Notes under the pieces: model-generated
Told to the model about the DNA's origin: nothing
The model's input: only the letters and a program-made list of their open reading frames with translations
Databases searched by the model: none
Made by a program: the position numbers and the translations under genes
Shown: piece after piece, positions 1 to 8,603 of the stretch
How the letters are laid out: each line of letters opens with the position of its first letter
Numbering within the stretch: position 1 is the first letter of the stretch
From: CAYQJS01 sp964417895
GTDB taxonomy: Bacteria; Chloroflexota; UBA6077; SHYK01
NCBI GenBank assembly: GCA_964417895.1
Contig: CAYQJS010000068.1
Span: 1 to 25,836 of the forward strand
Direction: 5' to 3'
Length of the DNA: 25,836 nucleotides

Positions 1-1686
1 GTCCGAGGCGGAGACGGCGCGGCGGCCGTCCGGGGTGACCGCGCAGCCATTGACCCCGCTCGTGTGGCCCTCGAGGGCCAGTGTCGCTTCCCCGAGACCA
101 TGCTGTAGCGGGTGGCGGAGGCGAGGCGCCACGCCATCGAGACCGGGCATCGCGGCCGTGATGCGGTCCCCGCGCCAGCCGGACCGGAGCATCTGGCTCA
201 CCAGCAGCGCGGGAAGCGCGCGAGCGTCGGCCCGCAGTATGTGGGCTGCCGAGCCGACGGCCCGTCGCACCTGCACAAGCGGCTCGCTGCCACCGGGCAT
301 CCGCAGGCAGTCGGACACCACCGCCGCCGGCCCGGCCGCCCTAATCTTGGCCTCCAGCCAGTCGACGTCGAGCAACAACGTTTCCAGCTCAGCGCCGCGA
401 TCGGCCGCGATCATGTGCTCGGCGATGTGTTCCCAGAGGTACTGGTGGTCCTGAGGCAGGTCCGCCCATTGGCCGCTCGGAATCGTCGACCGATGGGCAT
501 CGAGCAGGCGCGCGTGCAGGGCGGCCGGCTCCTCCGCCACCAGCCGCAGGTAGTCACGCTGGAGGTCGTGGAGGCGCACGAAGGACTGGTTATCGGACAT
601 GCTGAGTAACGAGCGATTCCGCAGCGAGCGCAGCAATGCCAGCGTCCGCTCTTGAGACAGGCTGCCCGCATAGCGCCAGAGGACGTCGATCGTCGCGACC
701 GGGATGGACAGGTCCTCCGGGAACACCGACAGCTCCAGCAGGCGTTCGCGATCCGCCGCGGGCAGCGCGCTCACGCTCAGCTGCATCGAGGCGAAAACGC
801 TCGCGGCGGGGTGGAAGGCGCCGCTCTCCGGATCGAAATAGTGCAGGCGACCCTCTTCGAGCGCGCCGGCCACTTCGTCCCAGGGCCTCCTCTCCGCGAT
901 CAGGGCAGCGGCGAGCGCAAGCGCGAGCGGCAGGTGCCCCGCCGCCCGCGCCAGGCGGAACCCATCCTCCCGCAGCCACTCTGTTTGCGGTCGCCCAATC
1001 CGCCTGCCGATCAGCTCTAGGGCAAGCTCGTCGCTGAGCAGCTCGACGCGCTCCTGGTGCGCCCCGACGACCTCGAGGATTCCCGCGTCGCGGGTCGTCA
1101 CCAGCAGCCGCGATCGCTGCATCAAGTCGAACGCTCGAACGTCCGCAGCGCGCCACACGTCGTCGAGCACGAGGAGGCACGAACTGAGGGCACCGGACTT
1201 GAGGGCATCCGCCAGGGCATCGCGCGCCTGAGCCGGCGTATCGAAACTGCCGCCGATACCAGCCGATTCGGCGAGCCGCTGCATGAGGGCCAGGAGGTTG
1301 GGGTCCTGGCCGAGGGTGAGCCAGAAGATGCCGCCCGGGAACGCCCGGCGTACCGCCCGGTCGCGAACGAGCGCGCTCGCCAGCACCGTCTTGCCGATGC
1401 CCCCCATCCCCTGCAAGCCGAGGGGAGTGGGGCCGGTAAGTCCCACCGCTGGGCGCTCGGAACGGAGCAGCGCACCCCTGATTCGGGCGAGATCGTCAGG
1501 TCGAGGCACGTGCTGAACCGGGAGATCGGGAACCCCGTGCAGCGCACCCCGTCGATCCGGCGCTCGCGCCGCGGGGACGAGCGGCGCCACAGCTTTTACG
1601 GAAACGGGGCGTTTATCCGTGTCAAGCTCGGGTGGCCCCGGCGAGCAGAAGAGGTCGCGGATCACCCGGGCGATACGGGTCAGCAC
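1..1686 (-). CDS. NB-ARC STAND ATPase with C-terminal WD40 repeats (partial, runs off left edge)
   Basis: The minus-strand frame is open from a GTG at 1686 to base 1 (562 codons, no stop seen). It reads as an AP-ATPase/NB-ARC nucleotide switch: P-loop GMGGIGKT (about residues 93-100), Walker B LLVLDDVW (171-178), the sensor segment LLVTTRDAG (194-202) and a GHLPLA motif near 250-255, followed by winged-helix and helical linker sequence. The last 27 codons, LEGHT...VTPDGRRAVSASD, are the start of a WD40 blade, so a propeller should continue outside the window. STAND proteins of this layout are signal-sensing oligomerising switches in regulation or antiphage defence. The start codon is weak: GTG 1686 overlaps the stop of the upstream TIR ORF, and residues just after it (VLTRIARVIRDLF) look like the C-terminal helix of a TIR domain. 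The true N-terminus is therefore probably the TIR ORF, separated by frameshifts. The family call is firm; whether this is an independent gene is doubtful. Confidence 0.85.
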   Translation of the reverse strand, partial: MLTRIARVIRDLFCSPGPPELDTDKRPVSVKAVAPLVPAARAPDRRGALHGVPDLPVQHVPRPDDLARIRGALLRSERPAVGLTGPTPLGLQGMGGIGKTVLASALVRDRAVRRAFPGGIFWLTLGQDPNLLALMQRLAESAGIGGSFDTPAQARDALADALKSGALSSCLLVLDDVWRAADVRAFDLMQRSRLLVTTRDAGILEVVGAHQERVELLSDELALELIGRRIGRPQTEWLREDGFRLARAAGHLPLALALAAALIAERRPWDEVAGALEEGRLHYFDPESGAFHPAASVFASMQLSVSALPAADRERLLELSVFPEDLSIPVATIDVLWRYAGSLSQERTLALLRSLRNRSLLSMSDNQSFVRLHDLQRDYLRLVAEEPAALHARLLDAHRSTIPSGQWADLPQDHQYLWEHIAEHMIAADRGAELETLLLDVDWLEAKIRAAGPAAVVSDCLRMPGGSEPLVQVRRAVGSAAHILRADARALPALLVSQMLRSGWRGDRITAAMPGLDGVAPRLRHPLQHGLGEATLALEGHTSGVNGCAVTPDGRRAVSASD

Positions 1687-2039
1687 TGGTCCTGCTCAAC
1701 CTTTTGAGAGGAGATCGAGGGCTGGCCCGGGGGAACGCGGCCACTGGTATTCGAACGCCTTTCGGAAGCGGCACCGGCCTCCTCGGCCGCTCGAAGCGCC
1801 GGGAACTCACAGTCGTGGATGAAATCGGAGGCGAGGAAGTCGGCCGACGCGAGAAGCACGGCGGGTAGCGCTTCCTCCATGTTGCGCTCCCAGCGGTCCC
1901 CGACCTGGATGTAGTGGTCGTCCCAGACCTCAAGAGCACCCCGTATGTAGGGCTTGAGGTAGACGAGAAGACGATCTACCCACCTTCGCTCGAGTTGGCT
2001 GTAGCTGATGAAGACCAGGTTGCGCCGATCTGTCGGCAC
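1680..2039 (-). CDS. TIR domain protein, probable N-terminal part of a TIR-NB-ARC-WD40 protein
   Basis: This 119-aa ORF begins at GTG 2039. Residues 8-88 match a bacterial TIR domain: VFISYS at 9-14, the VWDD turn near 38-41, GDRW near 47-50, and the SADFLASDFIHDCEFPAL segment whose Glu78 sits at the usual conserved acidic position of NAD-cleaving TIR domains. After residue about 88 the match stops and the remaining 30 residues look like out-of-frame sequence. Another minus frame in the same stretch encodes FEYQWPRSPGPALDLLSK. That text, followed by VEQDQ and then VLTRIARVIRDLF of the next ORF, would complete a normal TIR C-terminus. The stop at 1680-1682 overlaps the GTG of the NB-ARC ORF. 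Either this is one gene broken by small indels (decay or sequence error) or a two-ORF coupled arrangement; the first is more likely. The 157-nt gap to the divergent aldo/keto reductase should hold its promoter, but none is recognisable. Confidence 0.75.
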   Translation of the reverse strand: MPTDRRNLVFISYSQLERRWVDRLLVYLKPYIRGALEVWDDHYIQVGDRWERNMEEALPAVLLASADFLASDFIHDCEFPALRAAEEAGAASERRSNTSGRVPPGQPSISSQKVEQDQC

Positions 2040-2196
2040 ACGACCGCCGTTCCCGCCGAGCTGTACGCGAAGAACAGAGCGGCGCGCCGTCCGGTGCTCT
2101 GTCCGCTACGCCCCGATGGCGGGTACCGTCGATATGATCGCTCTTCCGCATAAGATGTAGCAAGCCCACGCATTACCAACAAGCGGGAGGAAACGA

Positions 2197-3096
2197 ATGC
2201 CTGATTTGCCCAAACGACAGCTGGGCCGGACTGGCCTGCAAGTCACGACCCTCGGCTATGGCGCCATGGAGATCCGGAATATCGGCGGGCGCGCAACGAC
2301 CGAGGAGGACGCCGAGCGCATCCTCAACGCGGTGCTCGATGCCGGTGTGAACTACATCGACACTTCCATCGATTACGGCGTCAGTGAGGAGCGGATCGGC
2401 CGCTACCTCGCGGACCGGCGGTCGGAGTTCTACCTCGCATCGAAGTGCGGTTGTATGGCTGGCGAGGACCCCGCGGCCGGCACGCGCTCGCCGCACCTGT
2501 TCACGGCGGAGAACGTGGTCGCCGGCGTCGAGCAGAGCCTGCGCCGCCTGAAGACCGACTATCTTGACGTCGTGCAGTTCCACCACAGCCCGAGCCGCGC
2601 CCAGCTGGAGGAGGCAGGCGCTCTGGAGGCGCTGCAGGATCTGCAGCGTCAGGGGAAGGTGCGCTTCATCGGCATCTCGGGGACGATCCCTCACCTGGAA
2701 GACCAGATCGCCATGGGCGTGTTCGACGTCTTTCAGATCCCCTACTCCGCGTTGCAGCAGGAGCACGAGAGCTTCATCCACCGGGCGTCGGAGGCGGGCG
2801 CGGGCATCGTCATTCGCGGCGGCATCGCTCGCGGGGACCCGGCCAGGGAGCAGGGCGGCTTCTGGGAGAAGTGGCAGGCAACGGAGATCGACGACCTGCT
2901 CGATGGCGCGAGCCGCACGGAGTTTCTGCTCCGGTTCACTTGCAGCAACCCCGACCTCGACACGACGATCGTCGGCACCGTCAGTCCGCTGCACCTCGAG
3001 CAGAACATCGCGGCCCTGCTGAAAGGGCCGCTGCCCGCGGACCTCTACGCGGAGGCGAAGCGTCGCTTGGACTCGGCCGGCTCATCGCCGGCGTAG
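2197..3096 (+). CDS. Aldo/keto reductase
   Basis: A complete 299-aa TIM-barrel aldo/keto reductase. The N-terminus RQLGRTGLQVTTLGYGAM is the standard opening of the family. The catalytic tetrad is visible: Asp55 (YIDTS), Tyr60 (DYGVSE), Lys83 (ASKCG) and His129 (VVQFHH). The C-terminal segment TIVGTVSPLHLEQNI (near 265-280) matches the NAD(P)H phosphate-binding region. The enzyme would reduce an aldehyde or ketone, or oxidise the alcohol, in the cytoplasm; the substrate cannot be read from sequence. The start ATG has a strong site GGGAGGAAACGA just upstream. It is divergent from the TIR/STAND gene and convergent with the amidohydrolase at 3171, so it is probably a single-gene unit not cotranscribed with the catabolic cluster. 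Confidence 0.93.
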   Translation: MPDLPKRQLGRTGLQVTTLGYGAMEIRNIGGRATTEEDAERILNAVLDAGVNYIDTSIDYGVSEERIGRYLADRRSEFYLASKCGCMAGEDPAAGTRSPHLFTAENVVAGVEQSLRRLKTDYLDVVQFHHSPSRAQLEEAGALEALQDLQRQGKVRFIGISGTIPHLEDQIAMGVFDVFQIPYSALQQEHESFIHRASEAGAGIVIRGGIARGDPAREQGGFWEKWQATEIDDLLDGASRTEFLLRFTCSNPDLDTTIVGTVSPLHLEQNIAALLKGPLPADLYAEAKRRLDSAGSSPA

Positions 3097-3170
3097 ATTC
3101 GGTACGCGGCGGTAGAAACGTCAGACTAACCACGGCCGGGCGAGCCCACGGTCTGGTAGGGATCGTCGAA

Positions 3171-4358
3171 TCAGGCTCCCAGCCGCGGGAGAAAGCTCCT
3201 GGCGTTCTCTCCGAGGATTCGGATCTTCGCGGTCTGCGAGATCTCAGCGCGGTTCGTGATCATCGACACATCGTCGGGCCAGGCGGCCGGCGGGTGCGGA
3301 TAGTCGGTCGAGAAGAGCCAGATATCCTCGCCCAGGCGTTCGATGCAATGCGCTAGCTCTGCTTCTCCTGGGTCGATCGCGCAGAAGATCTGGCCCCCTC
3401 CGACGATCTCTGAGGGCTTGCGCTTCAAGTTGGGAGTGCTGCTCGATCCGGGCCGATAGCTCTCGTCGAGCTTCTCCACGAACCAGGGCATCCACCCCGC
3501 GCCGTTCTCGAAGAAGCCGATCCGGAGCCTCGGGAAAAGGTCGAAAATGCCTCCCCCGATGAGTGCGCCCATGGCGGTTTGGCCGCCCCAGCCTTTCAGG
3601 ACGCCTCTCGCAAAGGCCGCCCACTCCAACGAGTCGTACCCGGGCGTCAGCGGCGGGTGATCGGGATCGCCATGGATCCAGATCGGCAGGTCCAGGTCCT
3701 GGGATCGCTGCCAGAGGGGATAGAGCTCGGGGCTGTCGAGCAGCTTTCCGTCGGGAAGCCGCCGAGTGATGAACACGCCAGCGTAGTTCCCATCCCTCTC
3801 GGCCCAGTAGGTCAGGTCGGCACAGATCGCCTCGACGTCGCGCATCGTGGCGTTGCTCAGCCAGCGCAGCCGCCCGTCCGACTCGGAGCAGAAGTCGTGC
3901 ATGTACCGGTGATAGGCCGCGTGGAGCGCGTGCTCGAAACCAACGTCGGGCAGCATGCACAGGTTGTCCGACTGGCTCGAGAACAGCACGCCGACGTCGA
4001 TCGCGGCCTCGTCCATGTCGCGCAAACGGGCCGTGGGGTCCCAGTTGCAGGCGGGATCGACCTCTCTGCCGTTGCTGATGCGTGTTCGATTGGACGGTCC
4101 ACTTCCATCGCCGGAAGCCGCACTCCGCGGCCCCTCGCCGACGTCGTCGACTCCGAGTGCGCGAAGGAGAGGGTGCGAGTACACGGACTCGAACCCCACG
4201 TCACCGGGGCGCCTCTGGGCGGCTCTCACCACCTCGCTGAACCGAGCGTATGCCCCCCGATACTCCGGAGCGACGTGTTGCTTATAGGTTCGGTCCAGAT
4301 CCCAGTACTCGCGGATGTGGCAGTCAGCGTCGACCACGAGATGGCCCCGGTAGCTCAT
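3171..4358 (-). CDS. Amidohydrolase family 2 protein (metal-dependent hydrolase/decarboxylase)
   Basis: A complete 395-aa protein of the amidohydrolase_2 (ACMSD-like) TIM-barrel family. Metal-site landmarks are present: VVDADCH near the N-terminus (Asp10, Asp12, His14), IWIHGDPDH (His229), GFFENGAGWMPWFVEKL (Glu284) and the terminal FSTDYPH (Asp352, His355). The first strand has D-x-D-x-H rather than a strict H-x-H, which is common in this subfamily. Members hydrolyse or non-oxidatively decarboxylate carboxylated aromatic or enol substrates; the exact reaction is unknown here. The ATG lies 15 nt after the stop of the solute-binding lipoprotein gene, with GGGGTG about 5 nt before it, so the two are almost certainly cotranscribed and this is the last gene of the long minus-strand unit. 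Residues about 75-100 are a polar, low-conservation insertion. Confidence 0.9.
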   Translation of the reverse strand: MSYRGHLVVDADCHIREYWDLDRTYKQHVAPEYRGAYARFSEVVRAAQRRPGDVGFESVYSHPLLRALGVDDVGEGPRSAASGDGSGPSNRTRISNGREVDPACNWDPTARLRDMDEAAIDVGVLFSSQSDNLCMLPDVGFEHALHAAYHRYMHDFCSESDGRLRWLSNATMRDVEAICADLTYWAERDGNYAGVFITRRLPDGKLLDSPELYPLWQRSQDLDLPIWIHGDPDHPPLTPGYDSLEWAAFARGVLKGWGGQTAMGALIGGGIFDLFPRLRIGFFENGAGWMPWFVEKLDESYRPGSSSTPNLKRKPSEIVGGGQIFCAIDPGEAELAHCIERLGEDIWLFSTDYPHPPAAWPDDVSMITNRAEISQTAKIRILGENARSFLPRLGA

Positions 4359-4373
4359 CAGACACCCCTGCTC

Positions 4374-6056
4374 CTAAACGATATCCCACAGGTGAGCATC
4401 GAAGGTCTTGTTGCTATAGCTGCTGGGAGCCACGTCGCGCAGTCTATTGCTGATCATGCTGAGCTGAGGGTTGTACATGTATCCCATCCAGATCGCGTTC
4501 TCTGTCTGGTACCGAGTAACCTCGCGGAGCGCCTGGGTCCGCTCTTGCTGAGGAACCGTCGAGTACCAGCGCTCCAAGAGAGCATCCTGCTGTTGCAGCA
4601 TGAATCGGCCCCGGTTGCTGCCCGCGTAACTGTTCTCGCGCACGGGTGAGAATGAGCTGTGGAAGTAGCGCCAGATGGCGCTGTAGTCGCCCCCCGCGCT
4701 GGAGGTGAGGACACCCGGGTGCTCCGCTCTCGCGCTGGCCTCGATCCGGGGTCCGAGCGTGACGTGCTGGACGTCCAGGCCCGCGACCTTCCAGAAGTCG
4801 GTCGCCACCAGTGCGCTGCGCCCTTGCACGCCGCCAGCGGGGCTCCAGTGCTCGAAGGCCACGCGCCGACCCGTCGCATCCTCCCAAACCCCGGAGCCTC
4901 GGCGGTAACCCATCTCCTCCAGGAGCTCCGCGCTCCGGCGTGGATCGTAGCCATACTGCACCGCCGCGGCCTGGATCTGCTCGAAGTCCGGCAAGGCCGG
5001 CACCGCGTGCGTGTGGGAAACAGCGCTAAGGCCTCCCATGATGGCCTGGTTCATAGCCTCGCGGTCGAGTGCGTGGAGGAGCGCCTTCCGAAACCGTGGG
5101 TCCCTCAAGGCGGGCAATGAGGGATTGAGCTGTTGCGGAAACATGCCGTAGTTGTCGCTGATGGGGTTCGTCACGACGACCTTCCCGTGAGGCCAGGACT
5201 CCTGGAGTTGCGTTACCTCGTCCGGGGCCACCGTGTTCGGGTTGCCAATCGTGAAGTCGACCGCGCCAGCCAGGACGTTGGCCGACAGGGTGTTGACATC
5301 CGGAATGAATCGAAGCTCAACCTCGTCTACCTTCGGTCGGCCCAGCGCATAGCCGTCGAAAGCATCGAGTAGGAGGTAGCTCCCCCGCACCAGCTCCCGC
5401 ACCTTGAACGGCCCAGCGCCAACAAACTCGCTGGTCCAGTAGGGCCAGATCTCGAATCGCTCCTTGTCCTGCTCGTACGACCGCTCCAGCAGATGTCGAG
5501 GCAGTAGCTGGTACGGCCGACCGAACATCCGGTCAGCGAGGATGTAAATCCCCTTCCATCTGATGGTGACCGTGGTCGCGTCCACAACGGTGACGTCATC
5601 GACCGAAGCCCAGCCGGGGTCTGTTCTGTACGGAAGGTCGGGGTCTCCAGCCAGCCTGGTTCCAAACGCGAGATCCTGGGCCGTGACGGGAGTGCCATCA
5701 TGCCAGCGGGCGCCAGATCGAATCTTCCAGGTGGTCTCCATCCGCCCGTCGGCCAGCACCTTCCACAGCCCATTCTCGACGCTCGGGATGGATTCAGCGA
5801 TCTGCGGCTGAGGAGCCCCCTTCAGGTCGAGCTGGGCAAGCCCCGCGTGCACGAGGTACTCGATGTCGTCCTCCGCTCCACTCGTGCCCAGGAGCGTCGT
5901 CAGATCGCCCGTGAGGAGTGCCGCGGTAATCCGCTTCCGCTCCGCGGTCGGGCGGACAGCTGAGGACGCGTCAGTCCCCGGCGCCGGAGAGGGTGCGCAT
6001 GCTGTACCGAGCAGGAATGCGATCAGCACGCTGACGCCAGCGGTTCTCCAAGCCAT
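4374..6056 (-). CDS. Family-5 extracellular solute-binding lipoprotein (oligopeptide/nickel-type ABC receptor)
   Basis: A 560-aa SBP_bac_5 protein. The frame is open 88 codons further upstream, but that extension is Arg/Ser/Pro-rich and antisense to the next gene; the ATG at 6056 gives a clean lipoprotein signal peptide, with positive MAWR, a hydrophobic core and LGTAC with Cys20. No strong Shine-Dalgarno precedes it, so the start rests on the signal peptide. Family marks: METTWKIRSGARWHDGTPVT (WHDG at 118-121), EFVGAGPFKVREL, DGYALGRPKVDEVELRF, and NVLAGAVDFTIGNP. It would be anchored outside the membrane and capture a ligand for an ABC importer; this family also binds non-peptide solutes. 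No permease or ATPase gene is nearby. It sits 17 nt from the following amidohydrolase. It is related to the receptors at 15435 and 20556 (shared ERKR start after the linker, shared WHDG block). Confidence 0.9.
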   Translation of the reverse strand: MAWRTAGVSVLIAFLLGTACAPSPAPGTDASSAVRPTAERKRITAALLTGDLTTLLGTSGAEDDIEYLVHAGLAQLDLKGAPQPQIAESIPSVENGLWKVLADGRMETTWKIRSGARWHDGTPVTAQDLAFGTRLAGDPDLPYRTDPGWASVDDVTVVDATTVTIRWKGIYILADRMFGRPYQLLPRHLLERSYEQDKERFEIWPYWTSEFVGAGPFKVRELVRGSYLLLDAFDGYALGRPKVDEVELRFIPDVNTLSANVLAGAVDFTIGNPNTVAPDEVTQLQESWPHGKVVVTNPISDNYGMFPQQLNPSLPALRDPRFRKALLHALDREAMNQAIMGGLSAVSHTHAVPALPDFEQIQAAAVQYGYDPRRSAELLEEMGYRRGSGVWEDATGRRVAFEHWSPAGGVQGRSALVATDFWKVAGLDVQHVTLGPRIEASARAEHPGVLTSSAGGDYSAIWRYFHSSFSPVRENSYAGSNRGRFMLQQQDALLERWYSTVPQQERTQALREVTRYQTENAIWMGYMYNPQLSMISNRLRDVAPSSYSNKTFDAHLWDIV

Positions 6057-6162
6057 TTTCGTTTCTACTTGTGCCTGCTCCTTCAAGCTGCCGGTCGCCG
6101 GGTTTCTGGATCGGGAGATCTTCGGAGGTGTGATGGCGACTGATGGCCCATTCGGCAGCTTC

Positions 6163-7314
6163 CTAGGCCTCGTTGTCGAGATGGAAGAAGTCAATCGCGT
6201 TCCCGGCCACCATAGGGTACTTTTCGTCCTCCGGGACGCCCGCAAAGATCTCGTCGATGACTTTCCGCGACTCGGGCCAGTCGCCCGCCGAGTGGGCGAA
6301 GTCGCTTCCCCACGCGGCATTCTTGATTCCCACCTGGTGCCGGACCGTCACGCCGAAGGGGTCTCGCAGGAATCCCCACACGACGTGCTGGCGGATATAC
6401 GCGCTGGGCGGCTTTGGCGGTGCTTCGAGCCCGAAGTAGTCCGCGGCCCAGTACCGACTGCGCTCCCAAATGTCGTCGAGCTGCTCCAGGCCGTAGGGCA
6501 CCCAGCCAATCATCGTCTCAGCTTGCCAGAAACGTAGCCCGGGGAAGCGCTCGAAGACGCCCGCGAAGATGAGCTGAATCATGTTCTTCGGGTGGCCGGT
6601 CCCGAACCGGCTCAGCACACCGATCGGGTCGGATCCGTGCCCCAGAATGTCGATGTTCGCCGGCTCGCGTGGGTAACGATACAGGGGCTCGCCAGGGCGG
6701 CCGCTGACCCCGATATGAATCGTGAGCGGCATGTTGAGATCCAGGGCAGCTTGCCAGAAGCGGTCATCCTCTGGGAGGGGAAGCCCGTTCCCGTTGGGAA
6801 ACGAGAACAGCGTCACCCCCTTCAGGCCCACCCGCTGGCAATACTCCATCTCTGCGATGGCCGCGTCCACTCCGGTCTTCGGGAGTAGCCCCATGGCGAG
6901 CAGTCGATCCGGGTACGCAGCGGCGTATTCCTCGCCCAGGAACTCGTTGTATGCGTGAAGGACCGCGGCCCCACCTTCGGTGTCGGTGGCGCCACCTTTC
7001 CACGAGGTGAACATCACCTCGGCGTCCACCCCGTCCATGTCCTGCTCGCGAATCCGTTGCTCGGGCGGTCCAGTGCCCGGACTCCCCTCATAGCTCACTC
7101 CGTCCAACCGGTGCTCCTGATATGGCTTCCCGGTCACCGCCAGGCCGAGCGCGTACGGCGTCTTGCCTTCCACCTCGATGCCTTCGCCCCCGCCTGAAAA
7201 CGTGATGCGCCTTGGGGCCAGATGCCGCCACGTCGCAGGTACGCGCGCTGTCCATCGCTCCGGCGCCAGATCCAGATGCGAGTCGCCCGAGATCACGTTG
7301 TACCGAACGTCCAC
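6163..7314 (-). CDS. Amidohydrolase family 2 protein
   Basis: A complete 383-aa amidohydrolase_2 protein starting at GTG 7314, chosen for the strong AAGGAGG eight bases before it. Metal-site landmarks: VISGDSHLDL (Asp11, His13), LTIHIGVSG (His200), FWQAETMIGWVPYGLEQLDDIW (Glu266) and AAWGSDFAHSAGDWPES (Asp338, His341). The C-terminal GNAIDFFHL is typical of the family's final helix. Residues 40-80 are a divergent insertion absent from the amidohydrolase at 3171, and overall similarity to that protein is low outside the motifs, so they probably act on different substrates or steps. It lies 61 nt downstream of a double-cupin gene and 106 nt upstream of a solute-binding lipoprotein on the same strand, so it is inside the long minus-strand operon. 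Reaction (hydrolysis or decarboxylation) is not determinable from sequence. Confidence 0.9.
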   Translation of the reverse strand: MDVRYNVISGDSHLDLAPERWTARVPATWRHLAPRRITFSGGGEGIEVEGKTPYALGLAVTGKPYQEHRLDGVSYEGSPGTGPPEQRIREQDMDGVDAEVMFTSWKGGATDTEGGAAVLHAYNEFLGEEYAAAYPDRLLAMGLLPKTGVDAAIAEMEYCQRVGLKGVTLFSFPNGNGLPLPEDDRFWQAALDLNMPLTIHIGVSGRPGEPLYRYPREPANIDILGHGSDPIGVLSRFGTGHPKNMIQLIFAGVFERFPGLRFWQAETMIGWVPYGLEQLDDIWERSRYWAADYFGLEAPPKPPSAYIRQHVVWGFLRDPFGVTVRHQVGIKNAAWGSDFAHSAGDWPESRKVIDEIFAGVPEDEKYPMVAGNAIDFFHLDNEA

Positions 7315-7375
7315 TGGCCTATCCTCCTTGATGAATTCGGACAGATCCAGATCCCGCTGGCTGCCCCTGATCGCC

Positions 7376-8563
7376 TTACCGGTAGGAGCAGTGGGGGTGG
7401 TGCAGCATCAGACACTTGATGCCCGCCTTCTCCAGCTCCTCTTCGAACGCCCGATGGACGGCGGGGTCCATGTCATCGAAGGCCATCTGATCTCCGCCTT
7501 CCTGGGGCGTTCGGCTGTAGTCGTACGTCCCGCCGCCCGGCTTGGGCTTCTCAGACCCCCAGCCAACCCTCAACCAGTCCCACGGCTCTGGACCCGTGTT
7601 GTAATGCGCGTGCCACCAACCTTCGGGCGGCACGAATACCGTGCCGGGTCCCCAGGGGATCTTCACGGTCTGGTCCATGGTGGGGCTCTGAAGGATCGTA
7701 TAGCCGTGTCCCCCGATCACGGTCACGTGAATCCCAGGGCCGTGCCGGTGGGGCGGCGCGTGCGTCCCGGGTTGTGATTGGAAGCTGATCCCCGCGTGCA
7801 CGGTGCCCCTCAGCATCGTCGCCGATGCGCCCTGCGCCTCCTCGCCGCCAACGAGGAAGCGGCCGACCGACTTCCAGCCCGTCCCCAGCTTGGCCGCGGC
7901 CCGCGCCTTCTCTTCCAGTTCTTCCGCTGATGCTCGCCGCTTCGGCGCCAGGGACCACACGTCGGCGATGTAGTTCGTTTCCCAACCCCGCTTGCGCTCG
8001 GTCTGTTTGAAGAACCCCTCCTCATCATTGAAGATGCTGGAGAACTTATGGTCGTTGTTGAACACGAAGTCCAGATCTTTGAATGTGTCGATCACCCTGG
8101 GCGCGGCCGTCATGGCGAAATAGCGGGCTGGTTCATCACCTGACAGGTTGTGCCACTGGTGCGAAGCGTTCGGGGGGATCGCGAAGTAGCTGCCCTTCCC
8201 CCACTCGAAAGTCTGCTTCTTGTTCTCGTCGTTCCAGACCGTCGTGGCCCCTCGTCCCGAAAGCACGAAGATCAGCTCGTCATAGATGTGCTTGATCGGT
8301 ACAGAAGACTCTGTTGGCGCGAGCTCGTAGATGTATGCGTCGTTGAACCCGGTGCTTCCCTCGAGGTTGACAAAAACGCCCGATCCACCACGGGCTTCCC
8401 AGGGAGTAACCTCGGCCTCGTAGATATTGGGCACAGAGAACCCTTGGATGCTCTGAATCCCCTGGGACTCTCGCCATCGTTGGTACGGGCTCTTATACGC
8501 TCGCGCCGTTGCGATCGACTCTTGCCGCTGTTCCTCCGTTATGAGCTGCGCCTGCTCTACCAT
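7376..8563 (-). CDS. Double-cupin protein
   Basis: A complete 395-aa bicupin with a canonical AAAGGAGG upstream of ATG 8563. Cupin 1 (about 60-150) has KHIYDELIFVLSGRG (His92, Glu96) and PPNASHQWHN (His135, His138): part of a metal site with the first His of H-x-H replaced by Ile. Cupin 2 (about 250-330) has PPHRHGPGIHVTVIGGHG (His272, His274, His279) and VPPEGWWHAHYN (His318, His320); the usual Glu after H-x-H is missing, though His279 lies near that place. Layout recalls gentisate/1-hydroxy-2-naphthoate dioxygenase-type bicupins, but identity is not close enough to name it; an isomerase, a lyase or a binding role are alternatives. It is flanked by a lipoprotein gene 40 nt upstream and an amidohydrolase 61 nt downstream. 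It has an extra charged helical segment (about 208-228, AEELEEKARAAAK) that the other three cupins here lack. It resembles the cupin at 19463 most. Confidence 0.88.
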   Translation of the reverse strand: MVEQAQLITEEQRQESIATARAYKSPYQRWRESQGIQSIQGFSVPNIYEAEVTPWEARGGSGVFVNLEGSTGFNDAYIYELAPTESSVPIKHIYDELIFVLSGRGATTVWNDENKKQTFEWGKGSYFAIPPNASHQWHNLSGDEPARYFAMTAAPRVIDTFKDLDFVFNNDHKFSSIFNDEEGFFKQTERKRGWETNYIADVWSLAPKRRASAEELEEKARAAAKLGTGWKSVGRFLVGGEEAQGASATMLRGTVHAGISFQSQPGTHAPPHRHGPGIHVTVIGGHGYTILQSPTMDQTVKIPWGPGTVFVPPEGWWHAHYNTGPEPWDWLRVGWGSEKPKPGGGTYDYSRTPQEGGDQMAFDDMDPAVHRAFEEELEKAGIKCLMLHHPHCSYR

Positions 8564-8603
8564 GACTGTGCCCCTCCTTTCCTAGATGGATTAGCAATAC
8601 CGC

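Noticed and set aside
3579..4649. Open frame of 356 codons on the plus strand
   Set aside because: It is antisense to the amidohydrolase and to the 3' end of the lipoprotein gene, crossing their junction; no recognisable domain or start signal.
6057..6320. 88-codon N-terminal extension of the lipoprotein at 4374
   Set aside because: The extension is low-complexity Arg/Ser/Pro sequence overlapping the amidohydrolase gene in another frame, and a proper lipoprotein signal starts at 6056.
7376..8563. Naming the cupin as gentisate 1,2-dioxygenase
   Set aside because: The two-cupin layout fits, but the metal-ligand pattern and flanking text do not match well enough, and no gentisate pathway genes are nearby.
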